Shown here one piece after another: positions 1 through 7,320 of a stretch of DNA of 15,701 bases. A program made the position numbers and the translations under genes. Each line of letters opens with the position of its first letter. Within the stretch, counting starts at the first letter, position 1. The notes under the pieces are model-generated. The model ran no database searches, was not told where the DNA came from, and saw nothing but the letters and a program-made list of their open reading frames with translations. This DNA comes from an uncultured Prevotella sp. (GTDB lineage Bacteria; Bacteroidota; Bacteroidia; Bacteroidales; Bacteroidaceae): positions 1 through 15,701 of the forward strand of contig URUK01000048.1 in NCBI GenBank assembly GCA_900551055.1. The letters run 5' to 3'.

Positions 1-75
1 TTTAACTCCTTAGCGACCGCAGGGAGCGAGAGTTCCCTTGAGCGAAGCGAAAAACATCTTTACCTTCTATAAATT
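1..75. repeat. Edge of intergenic repeat (TTAACTCC / GCGAGCG type)
   Basis: The first ~50 bases (TTTAACTCCTTAGCGACC followed by a GGGAGCGAGAG segment) resemble the reverse complement of the element at 7983-8038, where TTAACTTC is followed by AAGCGAGCGCAGCGAGCG and TAACTTC. It lies just downstream of the minus-strand DKNYY-like gene and runs off the left edge, so its full extent is unknown. No gene is visible in it. The similarity was judged by eye. Confidence 0.4.
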
Positions 76-654
76 CTAATTGGATATCTTCCTGCCTTTA
101 TAATACGTGTTGAAATCGTCTTTTGCATAGCCGTCTTCAAGCACTTTGAACGACATCGCGCTTGCTCCGGCAATCTTACAGCCCTTGTAATACGCCCCGA
201 AATCGTCCTTGGCATAGCCGTGGCCGAGCACTTTGAACGACATCGCGCTTGCGTCTTCAATCTTCTTTCCGTTGTAATACGCCTCGAAATCGTCCTTGGC
301 GTAGCCGCAGCCGAGCACTTTGAACGACATTGCGGTTGCATCTTCAATCTTCTTTCCGTTGTAATACGCCTCGATATCGTCCTTGGCGTAGCCGCGGCCG
401 AGAACCTTGAACGACATCGCACTTGCACCCTCAACCTTCCGGCCGCCATAGAACACGTCGAAATCGGTCACAATGTACTTTTCTTTCTTGCGCCGCTTCT
501 TCTTCCCGTGGTGCCTGTGCCACTGTCCTTGTGCAGCCGTAACCGCTTCGCTTTCAGGTATGCCTGACGGCGTTACGGACGTTGCCGCAGGCGCGGAGAC
601 AGCCAACGCAAAAGCGGCGGTTATCAGAACTGTTTTCATATTCATGCTTTTCAT
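76..654 (-). CDS. Secreted DKNYY-like repeat protein
   Basis: An N-terminal signal sequence (MKSMNMKTVLITAAFALAVS) is followed by a short basic stretch (HRHHGKKKRRKKEK) and then four complete plus one partial copy of a 29-residue repeat running to the C-terminus. The repeat pattern is F-x-x-Y-Y-x-G-x-K-I-x-x-A-x-AMSFKVL-x-x-GYAKDD. This matches the general form of DKNYY repeats (YY-x-G-K-K, FKVL, GYAKD), which are common in Bacteroidetes and of unknown function, although the Asp-Lys-Asn part has drifted to Asp-Asp-Phe. The open frame extends to a TTG at 678. I chose ATG 654 because it gives a clean signal peptide; ATG 639 is an alternative. It starts 45 nt after the stop of the upstream transporter with no visible promoter between them, so co-transcription is likely. 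The repeats are also conserved as DNA (about 87-nt period, 79-462), which suggests recent internal duplication. Confidence 0.82.
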   Translation of the reverse strand: MKSMNMKTVLITAAFALAVSAPAATSVTPSGIPESEAVTAAQGQWHRHHGKKKRRKKEKYIVTDFDVFYGGRKVEGASAMSFKVLGRGYAKDDIEAYYNGKKIEDATAMSFKVLGCGYAKDDFEAYYNGKKIEDASAMSFKVLGHGYAKDDFGAYYKGCKIAGASAMSFKVLEDGYAKDDFNTYYKGRKISN

Positions 655-699
655 ATTGTATTTTATCAGCAACAGCAAAATGCTTGCAAACGTCCGGCA

Positions 700-1659
700 T
701 CACCATTTCAGCTTTCCGTACTTCTCCATGCACCACAGTTGCCACGAGTTCAATACGTTCTGCCACACCACGTAAGCGCAAGGCGCTATGGCTACGACGG
801 GGTTCAGATAGACCATCGTGAGCCAGATACCCACTCCGGTGTTCTTCTGGCCGAGCGCCTGGCCGCCGTCCACACTGTCGTTGAAGCGCCGGCCGACGGC
901 CTTTCCCGTGCCGAAAAGGACGAGCGTAACCACAAGCGGCACAATGACGAGGGCCGTCATCGAGAGCCACCCGATGCCGGCTGTGAAAATGTTGTGCAGC
1001 GTCATGCCCATGACAATCGACAAGTTGGCCGCCCAGAAGTAAAACCCGAGGTTGCTGCAACCCTTTATCGCCTTGGCCGCACGCGGCAGCCAACGGCGCG
1101 TAATCATCGCGCAGACGAAGGGAAGAACGAGCACAACGGCGGTGCGTTGCAGTATCGTGGCGAACGACGACATGAAACCAACGCCGGGATGGCTCTCGAG
1201 CATGGGGAAGAACAACGGCACGAGCAAAGCCGTAACCACATTGTCTATCAGCGTATAGACGGTCATAGAGGCGATGCTTCCGCCCAGCTTCTCGGTCACA
1301 ACCGCAGCAGCCGAGGCCGTAGGGCATATCACACAGGCAAAAGCCCCTTCGAAGACAAGGCGCAACGTGGCGTCGTCCGTCCACAGAGCGGCAGCAACCA
1401 GCGCGGCGGCCATGACAAGGCGGATAACCTGCAGCCACAAGTGCCACGCACGCAGGCACAGGTCGTGCAGCCGGATTTTGCAGAACGTCACGTACAGCGT
1501 CATGAAGATAAGCGCCGGTATGATGTCAATGCACCACGGCCCGGCCACCTCTCCATACGGCACAAGCATGGGAATTTCGGTAAACAGCAGGTAGACGCAC
1601 GCGCCGAACACCATCGCGCACGGCAGCGTCCACTCCTTTACAAACTTTATTATTTCCAT
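700..1659 (-). CDS. Bile acid:sodium symporter (BASS/SBF) family transporter
   Basis: A polytopic inner-membrane protein of 319 aa with about nine or ten hydrophobic segments. Characteristic stretches include CPTASAAAVVTEKLGG (about residues 112-127) and, near the C-terminus, GGQALGQKNTGVGIW followed by LTMVYLNP, which resemble the conserved crossing-helix regions of the BASS fold. Family members move bile acids or other organic anions with sodium; the substrate here cannot be told from sequence. GTG at 1662 directly precedes the ATG; ATG 1659 is chosen. A TACTTTTG -7 box lies 22 nt upstream (1682-1689). The gene ends with TGA just before the DKNYY-like gene. A nearly full-length plus-strand open frame overlaps it but is a codon-bias shadow. 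Confidence 0.85.
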   Translation of the reverse strand: MEIIKFVKEWTLPCAMVFGACVYLLFTEIPMLVPYGEVAGPWCIDIIPALIFMTLYVTFCKIRLHDLCLRAWHLWLQVIRLVMAAALVAAALWTDDATLRLVFEGAFACVICPTASAAAVVTEKLGGSIASMTVYTLIDNVVTALLVPLFFPMLESHPGVGFMSSFATILQRTAVVLVLPFVCAMITRRWLPRAAKAIKGCSNLGFYFWAANLSIVMGMTLHNIFTAGIGWLSMTALVIVPLVVTLVLFGTGKAVGRRFNDSVDGGQALGQKNTGVGIWLTMVYLNPVVAIAPCAYVVWQNVLNSWQLWCMEKYGKLKW

Positions 1660-1681
1660 CACAAACGGCTTTAAGACGCTG

Positions 1682-1689
1682 CAAAAGTA
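1682..1689 (-). promoter_or_regulatory. Putative -7 box of the BASS transporter gene
   Basis: Read on the minus strand, the sequence is TACTTTTG, a match to the Bacteroidetes TAnnTTTG consensus. It would give a leader of roughly 15 nt before ATG 1659. I see no good TTG at the -33 position, so this rests on one element. Confidence 0.5.
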
Positions 1690-1777
1690 AGCATAATATT
1701 CCTACTTGCAGCCTCTTATAAGGCCAATTATCGTAAAAACATCGGACGGCGGCATAACATCCTGACATCCAACGCAT

Positions 1778-1870
1778 TGCAAAAGGCCGCCTTTCACAGT
1801 GTGAAAGACGGCCTTTTGCAGTCCAATACGTGGCCTTTTGCAACCTGATTCATGGCCTTTTGCAAGGCCA
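1778..1870. repeat. AAAAGGCC palindromic element, copy 1
   Basis: A 20-bp inverted repeat, 1778-1797 against 1801-1820, has a 3-nt loop (AGT) and one mismatch. It is followed by two further TGGCCTTTTGCA motifs (about 1831-1842 and 1853-1864). It lies right after the stop of the DUF4369 lipoprotein gene and before the transporter promoter. It has the same geometry (20-bp stem, 3-nt loop) as copy 2 at 6851-6893. No T-tract follows on the minus strand, so it is not a canonical terminator, but it could stop transcription or stabilise a 3' end. Confidence 0.75.
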
Positions 1871-1877
1871 CGGACGA

Positions 1878-3050
1878 TTATTGGCCTAACAATGCCTCTA
1901 TTTCCGCGTCGAGGTCCTTTATCTGCGCGTCGCGCTTCTTCAGCGTATTGTCGCGCCCTATGATGAAGAACGTCGGGATTGACTGTATGTTGTACAGCGC
2001 AAGGTTGTTCGACTGAAGCCCGTTCGGGTCGCGCACGCTTATCCAAGGCAGGGCCGCAGTCTGCGTTTTCCAGAAGTGTTCGTCCGGGTCTAACGACACC
2101 TGGTAAATCTCCAGGCCGCGTCCGTGGTACTTGTTGTATATGTCACGCATCTGCATTATGCGCTTCGTAGAGCCTTCGGAGCCGAACACGTGGAAGTCGA
2201 GCAGCACCACCTTGCCCTTCAGGTCGGTCAGTTTGCACGTCTGCCCCTTGTTGTCGAGCAGGGAAATGTCAATGAGGTCGGCCACGCGCACCTTGCTTGC
2301 GTCAACCATTTCGGCCGCCCTCTGGTTGCGGACGATGCGCACATCGCGCATGCCTTGTATCGCTATGTTGTGCAGGTTCTGCCCACGCACGGCCTTCGGA
2401 TGGTAAGTGTCCCAGCTGGTAGCCACCGCCGCAAACGCCTTTATGTCGTCCTCGTTCTCCCGGGGATTGAAGATGAGCATGTTGCCAAGCGTCTGGAACA
2501 ATGCGAAATACGACGACGAGCGCATCGGTGCCTTGTAGATGTAGTTCAACTTGATGTCCTGCTTGTATGCGTCTATCATCCTGTCGATGCTGTCGCGAGT
2601 CTCGTCGAAGCCTACGGAGTTGTTGCGCTGCAATGCTATTATGCGCGACTGGAGGTCTATCTGCTTCAAGGCCAGCTCCTTGATTGTGGCGCATTCCTGC
2701 GAGCCTTCTACCGTATAGCCTGTTGCCATGGTCGGATATGACGCCTTTACGGTGATTGTCTCCGTTGAATCCACGCTAAGGTTAATGATTTGCCCGGCAA
2801 TGCGCAGGCGGTAAAACTCGGGCGCATCGGGTGCCTTCTCGCTGAAGCTGAACGCCCCGTCGTCTCCAAGCTTCACAGAGTCGACCGTCACCGGGCCGTC
2901 AAGACTCATGTTCTCGAAATACAGCACAGAGTCTTTCGCCTCGGCGATTGTGCCGTCCACATGGAATTTACGGTTGTCGCACGACCCTAACAAAACCGTT
3001 GCCAAAGCGGCAACAGCGAGAGCCGGTAATGTGTTGAATATGGTTCTCAT
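1878..3050 (-). CDS. DUF4369 / thioredoxin-fold lipoprotein lacking CxxC
   Basis: A 390-aa lipoprotein. A hydrophobic N-terminus ends in the lipobox LLGSC, so Cys24 would be lipidated. Residues about 28-130 look like DUF4369, the beta-rich N-terminal domain usual in Bacteroidetes TlpA/ResA-like proteins. A helical linker rich in charged residues follows, then a thioredoxin/AhpC-like fold from about 255 to 385. Where the family normally has FWASWCGPC, this protein reads FHVFGSEGSTKR (286-297), so both redox cysteines are absent. The cis-proline loop is kept (SIPTFF, Pro359). The only other cysteines, 120 and 272, are not in a CxxC. It is probably not a thiol-disulfide oxidoreductase; a binding or structural role is an inference. 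It begins 29 nt after crcB with no clear separate promoter, suggesting an operon. The AAAAGGCC element follows its stop. Confidence 0.85.
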   Translation of the reverse strand: MRTIFNTLPALAVAALATVLLGSCDNRKFHVDGTIAEAKDSVLYFENMSLDGPVTVDSVKLGDDGAFSFSEKAPDAPEFYRLRIAGQIINLSVDSTETITVKASYPTMATGYTVEGSQECATIKELALKQIDLQSRIIALQRNNSVGFDETRDSIDRMIDAYKQDIKLNYIYKAPMRSSSYFALFQTLGNMLIFNPRENEDDIKAFAAVATSWDTYHPKAVRGQNLHNIAIQGMRDVRIVRNQRAAEMVDASKVRVADLIDISLLDNKGQTCKLTDLKGKVVLLDFHVFGSEGSTKRIMQMRDIYNKYHGRGLEIYQVSLDPDEHFWKTQTAALPWISVRDPNGLQSNNLALYNIQSIPTFFIIGRDNTLKKRDAQIKDLDAEIEALLGQ

Positions 3051-3079
3051 CTTTTATATGTGTTTTTTGATTTCATGCC

Positions 3080-3466
3080 TTAGCTTGCAAAGGCCTTCGC
3101 AAGCTGCGCTCCGGCCACTACGGCAAGCATGCCCAAGGCTACGCTCGAGCCCATGTAGACTGCCGAAAGGAGCGCGTCGCCTGTCTTTGCGAGCGTCAAT
3201 GACTCGTTGGCAAACGTGCTGAAGGTTGTAAATCCGCCGCAAAACCCAACGGTAAGCATCAGCTTCAAGTCTTGCCCGATGCGTGCCCCACCGTCTCCGG
3301 AAAGCCCGTAGAACAGCCCGATGAGCAGGCATCCGGCCACGTTCACGGCCATTGTGCCCCACGGGAAGGATGAAGCAGCCGCGCCCTGCACGGCCTTTGA
3401 CAGCAGATAACGCGCCACGCTGCCTGCCGCTCCGCCAAGGGCTACGAGCAAGATATTCTTCAACAT
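3080..3466 (-). CDS. crcB: Fluoride channel CrcB/FluC
   Basis: A 128-aa inner-membrane protein with four hydrophobic segments, the usual Fluc size. Signature motifs are present: GGAAGSVARY (11-20), WGTMAVNVAGC (36-46, including the conserved Asn42) and GFCGGFTTFSTF (74-85), which contains the phenylalanines and polar track that line the fluoride path and the central sodium site. Fluc proteins work as antiparallel dimers that let toxic fluoride leave the cell. It is first in an apparent operon with the DUF4369 lipoprotein. The -7 box lies only 5 nt before the ATG and no other usable start exists before the GGxxG motif, so the mRNA may be leaderless. That leaves no room for a fluoride riboswitch. 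Confidence 0.95.
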   Translation of the reverse strand: MLKNILLVALGGAAGSVARYLLSKAVQGAAASSFPWGTMAVNVAGCLLIGLFYGLSGDGGARIGQDLKLMLTVGFCGGFTTFSTFANESLTLAKTGDALLSAVYMGSSVALGMLAVVAGAQLAKAFAS

Positions 3467-3471
3467 GCGTG

Positions 3472-3502
3472 CAAAGGTAATGCAACTACGGGTAAGAACA
3501 AA
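3472..3502 (-). promoter_or_regulatory. Putative crcB promoter, possibly leaderless
   Basis: On the minus strand, TTTG (3499-3502) is followed after 19 nt by TACCTTTG (3472-3479), a good Bacteroidetes promoter. Only CACGC separates the -7 box from the ATG at 3466, so transcription should begin at or within a few bases of the start codon. Confidence 0.65.
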
Positions 3503-3530
3503 AAAGATGGAGTTAAAGATAATGAAAGAA

Positions 3531-3557
3531 CGGCGGCGGCATGATATGCCGCCGCCG
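3531..3557 (-). terminator. Hairpin terminator of pnp
   Basis: A perfect 12-bp stem of CGGCGGCGGCAT (3531-3542) with its complement (3546-3557) and a 3-nt loop sits 24 nt past the pnp stop. On the minus strand it is followed by TTCTTTCATT, a broken T-rich stretch. It insulates pnp from the crcB operon. Confidence 0.75.
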
Positions 3558-3581
3558 TATATATATTAATGTATGACACCG

Positions 3582-5900
3582 TTAGAAGTCACCGTGGTCA
3601 AGACTGTCGTTGAAGTCTTTGGGCTCTTTCGGCGCCAAAGGGTCGTGGTATTCGTCACGGCTTGAGCGGTGCTCGAAGCGTCGCGGCTCGCGCTCCCGGC
3701 GCTCTCCACGCTCCTGACGGGGACGGCGTTCGGGCCTCGGGCGGCGCTCACGCTCCACGTAACCTTCGGGTTTGGGTATCAGAACGCGGTGAGACAGCTT
3801 GTACTTGCCGGTCTTCGGGTCGATTTCCATCAGTTTGACGGTAATCTTGTCGCCCTCTTTCAGGCCTGCCTCTTCAACAGTCTCAAGGCGTTTCCAGTCT
3901 ATTTCGGAGATGTGCAGCAGTCCGTCCTTGCCCGGCAGGATTTCAACGAAGCAGCCGTAAGGCATGATTGAGCGGATTGTTCCCTCGTAAACCTCGCCCA
4001 CCTCGGGTATAGCCACGATTGCCTTGATTTTGGCGATGGCCTTCTGGATGCTCTCCTTGTTGGGCGCACTAACCTGAACCTTGCCCACTCCGTCGATTTC
4101 GTCGATGGTGATGGTGGCACCCGACTCTTCCTGCATCTGCTGGATAATCTTTCCTCCGGGGCCAATCACAGCTCCGATGAACTCCTTGGGTATGTCAAAC
4201 GCCTCGATGCGCGGTACCTGCGGCTTCAGTTCGGCACGCGGCTCGCTTATAGTGTCGGTCAGCTTGCCGAGGATGTACTCACGGCCGGCCTTCGCCTGCA
4301 TGAGGGCTTTTTCCAAAATCTCGAAGCTGAGGCCGTCACACTTGATGTCCATCTGCGTCGCAGTCAGTCCGTCTTTCGTTCCGGTGGTCTTGAAGTCCAT
4401 GTCGCCGAGGTGGTCCTCGTCGCCGAGAATGTCGCTAAGAACGGCGTACTTGTCCTCTCCGGGGTTTTTGATAAGTCCCATGGCGATGCCGCTCACGGGC
4501 TTCTTCATGGGCACTCCGGCATCCATGAGGGCAAGGGTTCCGGCGCAGACTGTCGCCATTGACGACGAGCCGTTGCTCTCAAGGATTTGCGATACGAGGC
4601 GCACCGTATAGGGGAATTCCTCCGGAATCTGCCCTTTCAGCGCGCGCCAAGCCAGGTGTCCGTGGCCTATCTCGCGACGGCCTACGCCGCGCTGTGCCTT
4701 GGCCTCGCCCGTACAGAACGGCGGGAAGTTGTAGTGCAGCAGGAAACGCTGGTAAGAGCGGTCGAGAACGTCGTCTACAAGCTTCTCGTCGAGTTTCGTT
4801 CCGAGCGTACATGTGGTAAGGCTCTGCGTCTCGCCACGGGTGAATATCGAGCTTCCGTGAGGCATCGGCAGGGGTGAAACCTCGCACCAGATGGGGCGTA
4901 TCTCGTCGGTCTTGCGGCCGTCGAGTCGCTTTCCTTCGTCGAGGATGCAGCGGCGCATGGCGTCACGCTCCACATCATGGTAGTAGCGGTCAACCAAAGC
5001 GTACTTCTCTTCGAGTTCATCCTCTGAGAGTTCGGTGTGCGCTGCGGCGTAAGCCTCTTCAAAGTCGGTCTTTATCTTGTCAAAAGCCTCTTCGCGGGCC
5101 TTCTTGTCATGGTCGCCGGCCTGCGCTATGGCGTAGCACTTGTCGTATGTTTCCTTGCGGAGCTGTTCGCGCAGTTCCTCGTCGTTCACCTCGTGGCAGT
5201 ACTCGCGCTTCACGTCGGTGCCGAGTTCCTTCGACAGTTCTTCCTGCAAGACACACATCGGGCGGATGGCCTCCTGTGCCACCTTGAGAGCCTGGAGCAG
5301 GTCTTGTTCCGACACTTCCTTCATCTCTCCTTCCACCATCATGATGTTGTCTTTCGACGCACCAACCATGATGTCCATGTCGGCATCCTTCATCTGCTCG
5401 AACGTCGGGTCAACGATGTACTCACCGTTCACGCGCGCAACGCGCACTTCAGATATCGGGCACTCGAACGGAATGTCAGAGCAAGCCAGGGCGCACGACG
5501 CCGCGAAGCCTGCAAGGGCGTCGGGCTGGTCAACGCCGTCGGCCGAGAAAAGAATAACGTTAACGAACACTTCGGCGTGGAAATCGGCCGGGAAAAGGGG
5601 GCGCAAGGCGCGGTCTACAAGTCGGCAAGTAAGAATTTCGTTGTCGCTTGCCTTGCCTTCGCGCTTTGTGAAGCCTCCGGGGAAGCGCCCGGCGGCGGCA
5701 TACTGTTCTCTGTACTCAACCTGCAAAGGCATGAAATCTGTTCCGGGAACTGCATCTTTTGCGGCACAAACGGTGGCGAGCAACACGGTGTTCCCCATTC
5801 GGAGGACGCAAGAGCCGTCAGCCTGTTTTGCCACTTTCCCGGTTTCAATGCTGATGGTCCTTCCATCGGGCAATGAAACTGTTTTTGTAATTACGTTCAT
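3582..5900 (-). CDS. pnp: Polyribonucleotide nucleotidyltransferase (PNPase)
   Basis: A 772-aa protein with full PNPase architecture: the first RNase PH-like domain (with FMPLQVEYREQYAAAGRFPG and LTCRLVDRALRPLFP), an alpha-helical linker (about 240-320), the catalytic second RNase PH domain (RPIWCEVSPLPMPHGSSIF, GHGHLAWRAL, SNGSSSMATVCAGTLALMDAG), a KH domain with the GxxG loop (FIGAVIGPGGKIIQQM) and an S1 domain (GEVYEGTIRSIMPYGCFVEI). It degrades RNA 3' to 5' phosphorolytically, releasing nucleoside diphosphates. Beyond the S1 domain there is a highly basic tail rich in Arg, Glu and Pro (RRPRPERRPRQERGERRE), then an acidic end. The tail could bind RNA or a partner, but that is inference. 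The gene has its own promoter (5942-5970) and terminator and is monocistronic. Long plus-strand frames across it are shadows. Confidence 0.98.
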   Translation of the reverse strand: MNVITKTVSLPDGRTISIETGKVAKQADGSCVLRMGNTVLLATVCAAKDAVPGTDFMPLQVEYREQYAAAGRFPGGFTKREGKASDNEILTCRLVDRALRPLFPADFHAEVFVNVILFSADGVDQPDALAGFAASCALACSDIPFECPISEVRVARVNGEYIVDPTFEQMKDADMDIMVGASKDNIMMVEGEMKEVSEQDLLQALKVAQEAIRPMCVLQEELSKELGTDVKREYCHEVNDEELREQLRKETYDKCYAIAQAGDHDKKAREEAFDKIKTDFEEAYAAAHTELSEDELEEKYALVDRYYHDVERDAMRRCILDEGKRLDGRKTDEIRPIWCEVSPLPMPHGSSIFTRGETQSLTTCTLGTKLDEKLVDDVLDRSYQRFLLHYNFPPFCTGEAKAQRGVGRREIGHGHLAWRALKGQIPEEFPYTVRLVSQILESNGSSSMATVCAGTLALMDAGVPMKKPVSGIAMGLIKNPGEDKYAVLSDILGDEDHLGDMDFKTTGTKDGLTATQMDIKCDGLSFEILEKALMQAKAGREYILGKLTDTISEPRAELKPQVPRIEAFDIPKEFIGAVIGPGGKIIQQMQEESGATITIDEIDGVGKVQVSAPNKESIQKAIAKIKAIVAIPEVGEVYEGTIRSIMPYGCFVEILPGKDGLLHISEIDWKRLETVEEAGLKEGDKITVKLMEIDPKTGKYKLSHRVLIPKPEGYVERERRPRPERRPRQERGERREREPRRFEHRSSRDEYHDPLAPKEPKDFNDSLDHGDF

Positions 5901-5941
5901 CGAAAAATAAAAAATATCTTTTTACGTCAAAAAAATCGCAC

Positions 5942-5970
5942 CAAAGGTAACTATTTTTTACCGAACACAA
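5942..5970 (-). promoter_or_regulatory. Putative pnp promoter
   Basis: On the minus strand, TTG (5968-5970) and TACCTTTG (5942-5949) are separated by 18 nt. The predicted transcript has an AT-rich leader of about 35 nt before ATG 5900. It is divergent from the promoters of the 6225 gene. Confidence 0.65.
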
Positions 5971-6126
5971 CGCTGTTTGCCATTAAAACTGCATTAAAAT
6001 ACCTATTTTTCATCTTATTTCACGCTGACAGGCATCGGGCAGGGCGCAAACAGGCGCACGGCAAGCCGCGGCGCGCTTTTCTGCATGTTTGTGCCGCCGA
6101 CGACATGTTTTGTCGCCTGATATCCG

Positions 6127-6200
6127 TATCTTTGCATAAGATAAGCGGCACTTGGGAATATACAAGCAAGCTTGCATTCCGCTCATTTGCATTATCTTTG
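6127..6200 (+). promoter_or_regulatory. Tandem putative promoters upstream of the coiled-coil gene
   Basis: Two perfect TATCTTTG -7 boxes, 6127-6134 and 6193-6200, lie in the 324-nt divergent gap. The proximal box has a TTG 18 nt upstream (6172-6174) and would give a leader of about 17 nt before ATG 6225. The distal one has only a poorly spaced TTTG (6108-6111). The rest of 5971-6126 shows no gene. Confidence 0.6.
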
Positions 6201-6224
6201 CCGCAAACATAACAAACAGAAAGC

Positions 6225-6737
6225 ATGAGAAACAATACAAACAACGGCAAAAACTGGTGGAGCACGCTGCCGTCTTCAGTCAAATTGGCAATAGGCGTGA
6301 TGATAGGAATAGGCTTTTTAGCCTTTTTCCACGTGGCAAACGAGAAGGACGAGCAGACAAAAAAGCTCCAATATGAAAGGGAAGCGAGGGAGCGCATGAA
6401 GCGGCAACAGCTGTACGAGTCGCTCGAGGCGGGACGCCAGGAACGCATCAAGAAGGCCGAAGCCTACCAGATAACTGACGAGCAACGCCGCATGATACGT
6501 GAAAATTCACGCCGGCAGGCCGAGCTTGACGCACGCGCAGAGGAGCTTAGGGACAAATACAACCGTGGGGAGGAGCTTACCAACGAAGAGAAGGATGCCA
6601 TATACGACCATTTCAGGGATGAATATTACGAAGACCCGGACGACGAAGAGCATTACCCTTCTGAAATATTCGACGACATGGAGGACTATGACGAGGAGCA
6701 TGTGAGGGACAATCCGGGCGTGGCCGGCGACGACTGA
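6225..6737 (+). CDS. Hypothetical membrane-anchored coiled-coil protein with acidic tail
   Basis: A 170-aa protein I do not recognise as a named family. A short polar N-terminus (MRNNTNNGKNWWSTLPSS) is followed by one hydrophobic segment (about 19-38, VKLAIGVMIGIGFLAFF). Then comes a long charged, probably helical or coiled-coil region rich in Arg, Glu, Lys and Gln (about 40-125), and a very acidic C-terminus (YYEDPDDEEHYP onwards). The lack of a cleavage motif suggests a single-pass membrane anchor; topology cannot be settled by eye. It is transcribed alone from its own promoters, divergent from pnp. The palindromic element at 6805-6893 lies between it and the convergent 82-aa gene. Its start is supported by the -7 box 24 nt upstream. 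It is probably a real gene of unknown function. Confidence 0.75.
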   Translation: MRNNTNNGKNWWSTLPSSVKLAIGVMIGIGFLAFFHVANEKDEQTKKLQYEREARERMKRQQLYESLEAGRQERIKKAEAYQITDEQRRMIRENSRRQAELDARAEELRDKYNRGEELTNEEKDAIYDHFRDEYYEDPDDEEHYPSEIFDDMEDYDEEHVRDNPGVAGDD

Positions 6738-6804
6738 CGCAGGCTGTCGCCACAGCCAAACTGCCGCATCGCAACGCATTGATTACCAACACATTACAAA
6801 CTGC

Positions 6805-6893
6805 CTTGTAAAAGGCCACCTTTTAGCCTGCAAAAGGCCGTCTTTTACAACGCAAAACGCCACCTTTCATACGATGAAAGGTGGCGTTTTGCG
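6805..6893. repeat. AAAAGGCC palindromic element, copy 2 (20-bp perfect hairpin)
   Basis: GTAAAAGGCCACCTTTTAGC and CAAAAGGCCGTCTTTTAC segments precede a perfect 20-bp inverted repeat (6851-6870 with 6874-6893, loop ACG). Thirty-one bases (6820-6850) are identical to 11703-11733 in copy 3. The element sits between two convergent genes and could act as a bidirectional terminator, but it has no clear T-run. Confidence 0.8.
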
Positions 6894-6948
6894 TGACGGC
6901 TGACTTTATGCCTGATGCAAACAGGCCGTCAGGCGATACGCCGACGAT

Positions 6949-7197
6949 TCAATCATGCCAGTCGTCGGCATCGCAACCGTCATACATGTCATGACATTCA
7001 GGCTCGTCGCGGTCGAAGTCATACCGGCTGTAATCTGTTCCGCCGAATGACGGGCAAGCATCGTCAAAGCTCACTTCCACACCGTCAAATTCCATTTCGC
7101 GCTGCGAGTTGATACATGAAAGCGTTGAGTAGAGTTTGTTCCACCACTGATCCTGCGCAAGCGGACGCACTGTTTTCCTTGTTCTTTTCTTTTTCAT
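6949..7197 (-). CDS. Small hypothetical protein, basic N-terminus and acidic Cys/His C-terminus
   Basis: An 82-aa protein with no family I can name. The N-terminus is basic (MKKKRTRKTVR). The second half is strongly acidic and contains Asp, Tyr, Cys and His in a pattern such as ECHDMYDGCDADDWHD. Four cysteines and two histidines could allow metal binding, but no standard motif is present. Support for its being a gene: a TATCTTTG -7 box lies 42 nt upstream on the same strand (7240-7247), the start is ATG with an AT-rich leader, and the composition is protein-like. It is convergent with the coiled-coil gene and sits downstream of wbqC on the same strand. Confidence 0.6.
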   Translation of the reverse strand: MKKKRTRKTVRPLAQDQWWNKLYSTLSCINSQREMEFDGVEVSFDDACPSFGGTDYSRYDFDRDEPECHDMYDGCDADDWHD

Positions 7198-7239
7198 TGC
7201 GTTATAGGTTTACCAGTCAAAATATATAAGTCTATACCG

Positions 7240-7264
7240 CAAAGATAGCCGGTCATGGCGACAA
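7240..7264 (-). promoter_or_regulatory. Putative promoter of the 82-aa gene
   Basis: On the minus strand, TATCTTTG (7240-7247) lies downstream of a TTG (7262-7264). The 14-nt spacing is shorter than usual, so the -33 assignment is weak and the -7 box carries most of the support. Confidence 0.45.
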
Positions 7265-7320
7265 ACCATGTCGTCGGATGAGAAAAGATTGCCAGTCGGC
7301 GGCCATGCGCCATGCAGCCG

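Noticed and set aside
60..449. A 129-aa minus-strand frame rich in Arg with a visible repeat.
   Set aside because: It is an alternative frame of the DKNYY-like repeats; the repeat pattern comes from the DNA repeats of the real gene, which has a signal peptide in the other frame.
739..1674. A 311-aa plus-strand open frame opposite the BASS transporter.
   Set aside because: The translation is Arg/His/Gln-rich with no hydrophobic or domain pattern and mirrors the transporter's codon bias. The minus-strand transporter explains the region.
3467..3531. A fluoride riboswitch upstream of crcB.
   Set aside because: Only 65 nt separate the pnp hairpin from the crcB start, and the promoter lies directly at the ATG, leaving no leader to fold.
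5037..5910. Overlapping plus-strand frames of 279 and 256 aa opposite pnp.
   Set aside because: They are antisense to highly conserved PNPase sequence, and two competing frames over the same bases are expected by chance from biased codons.
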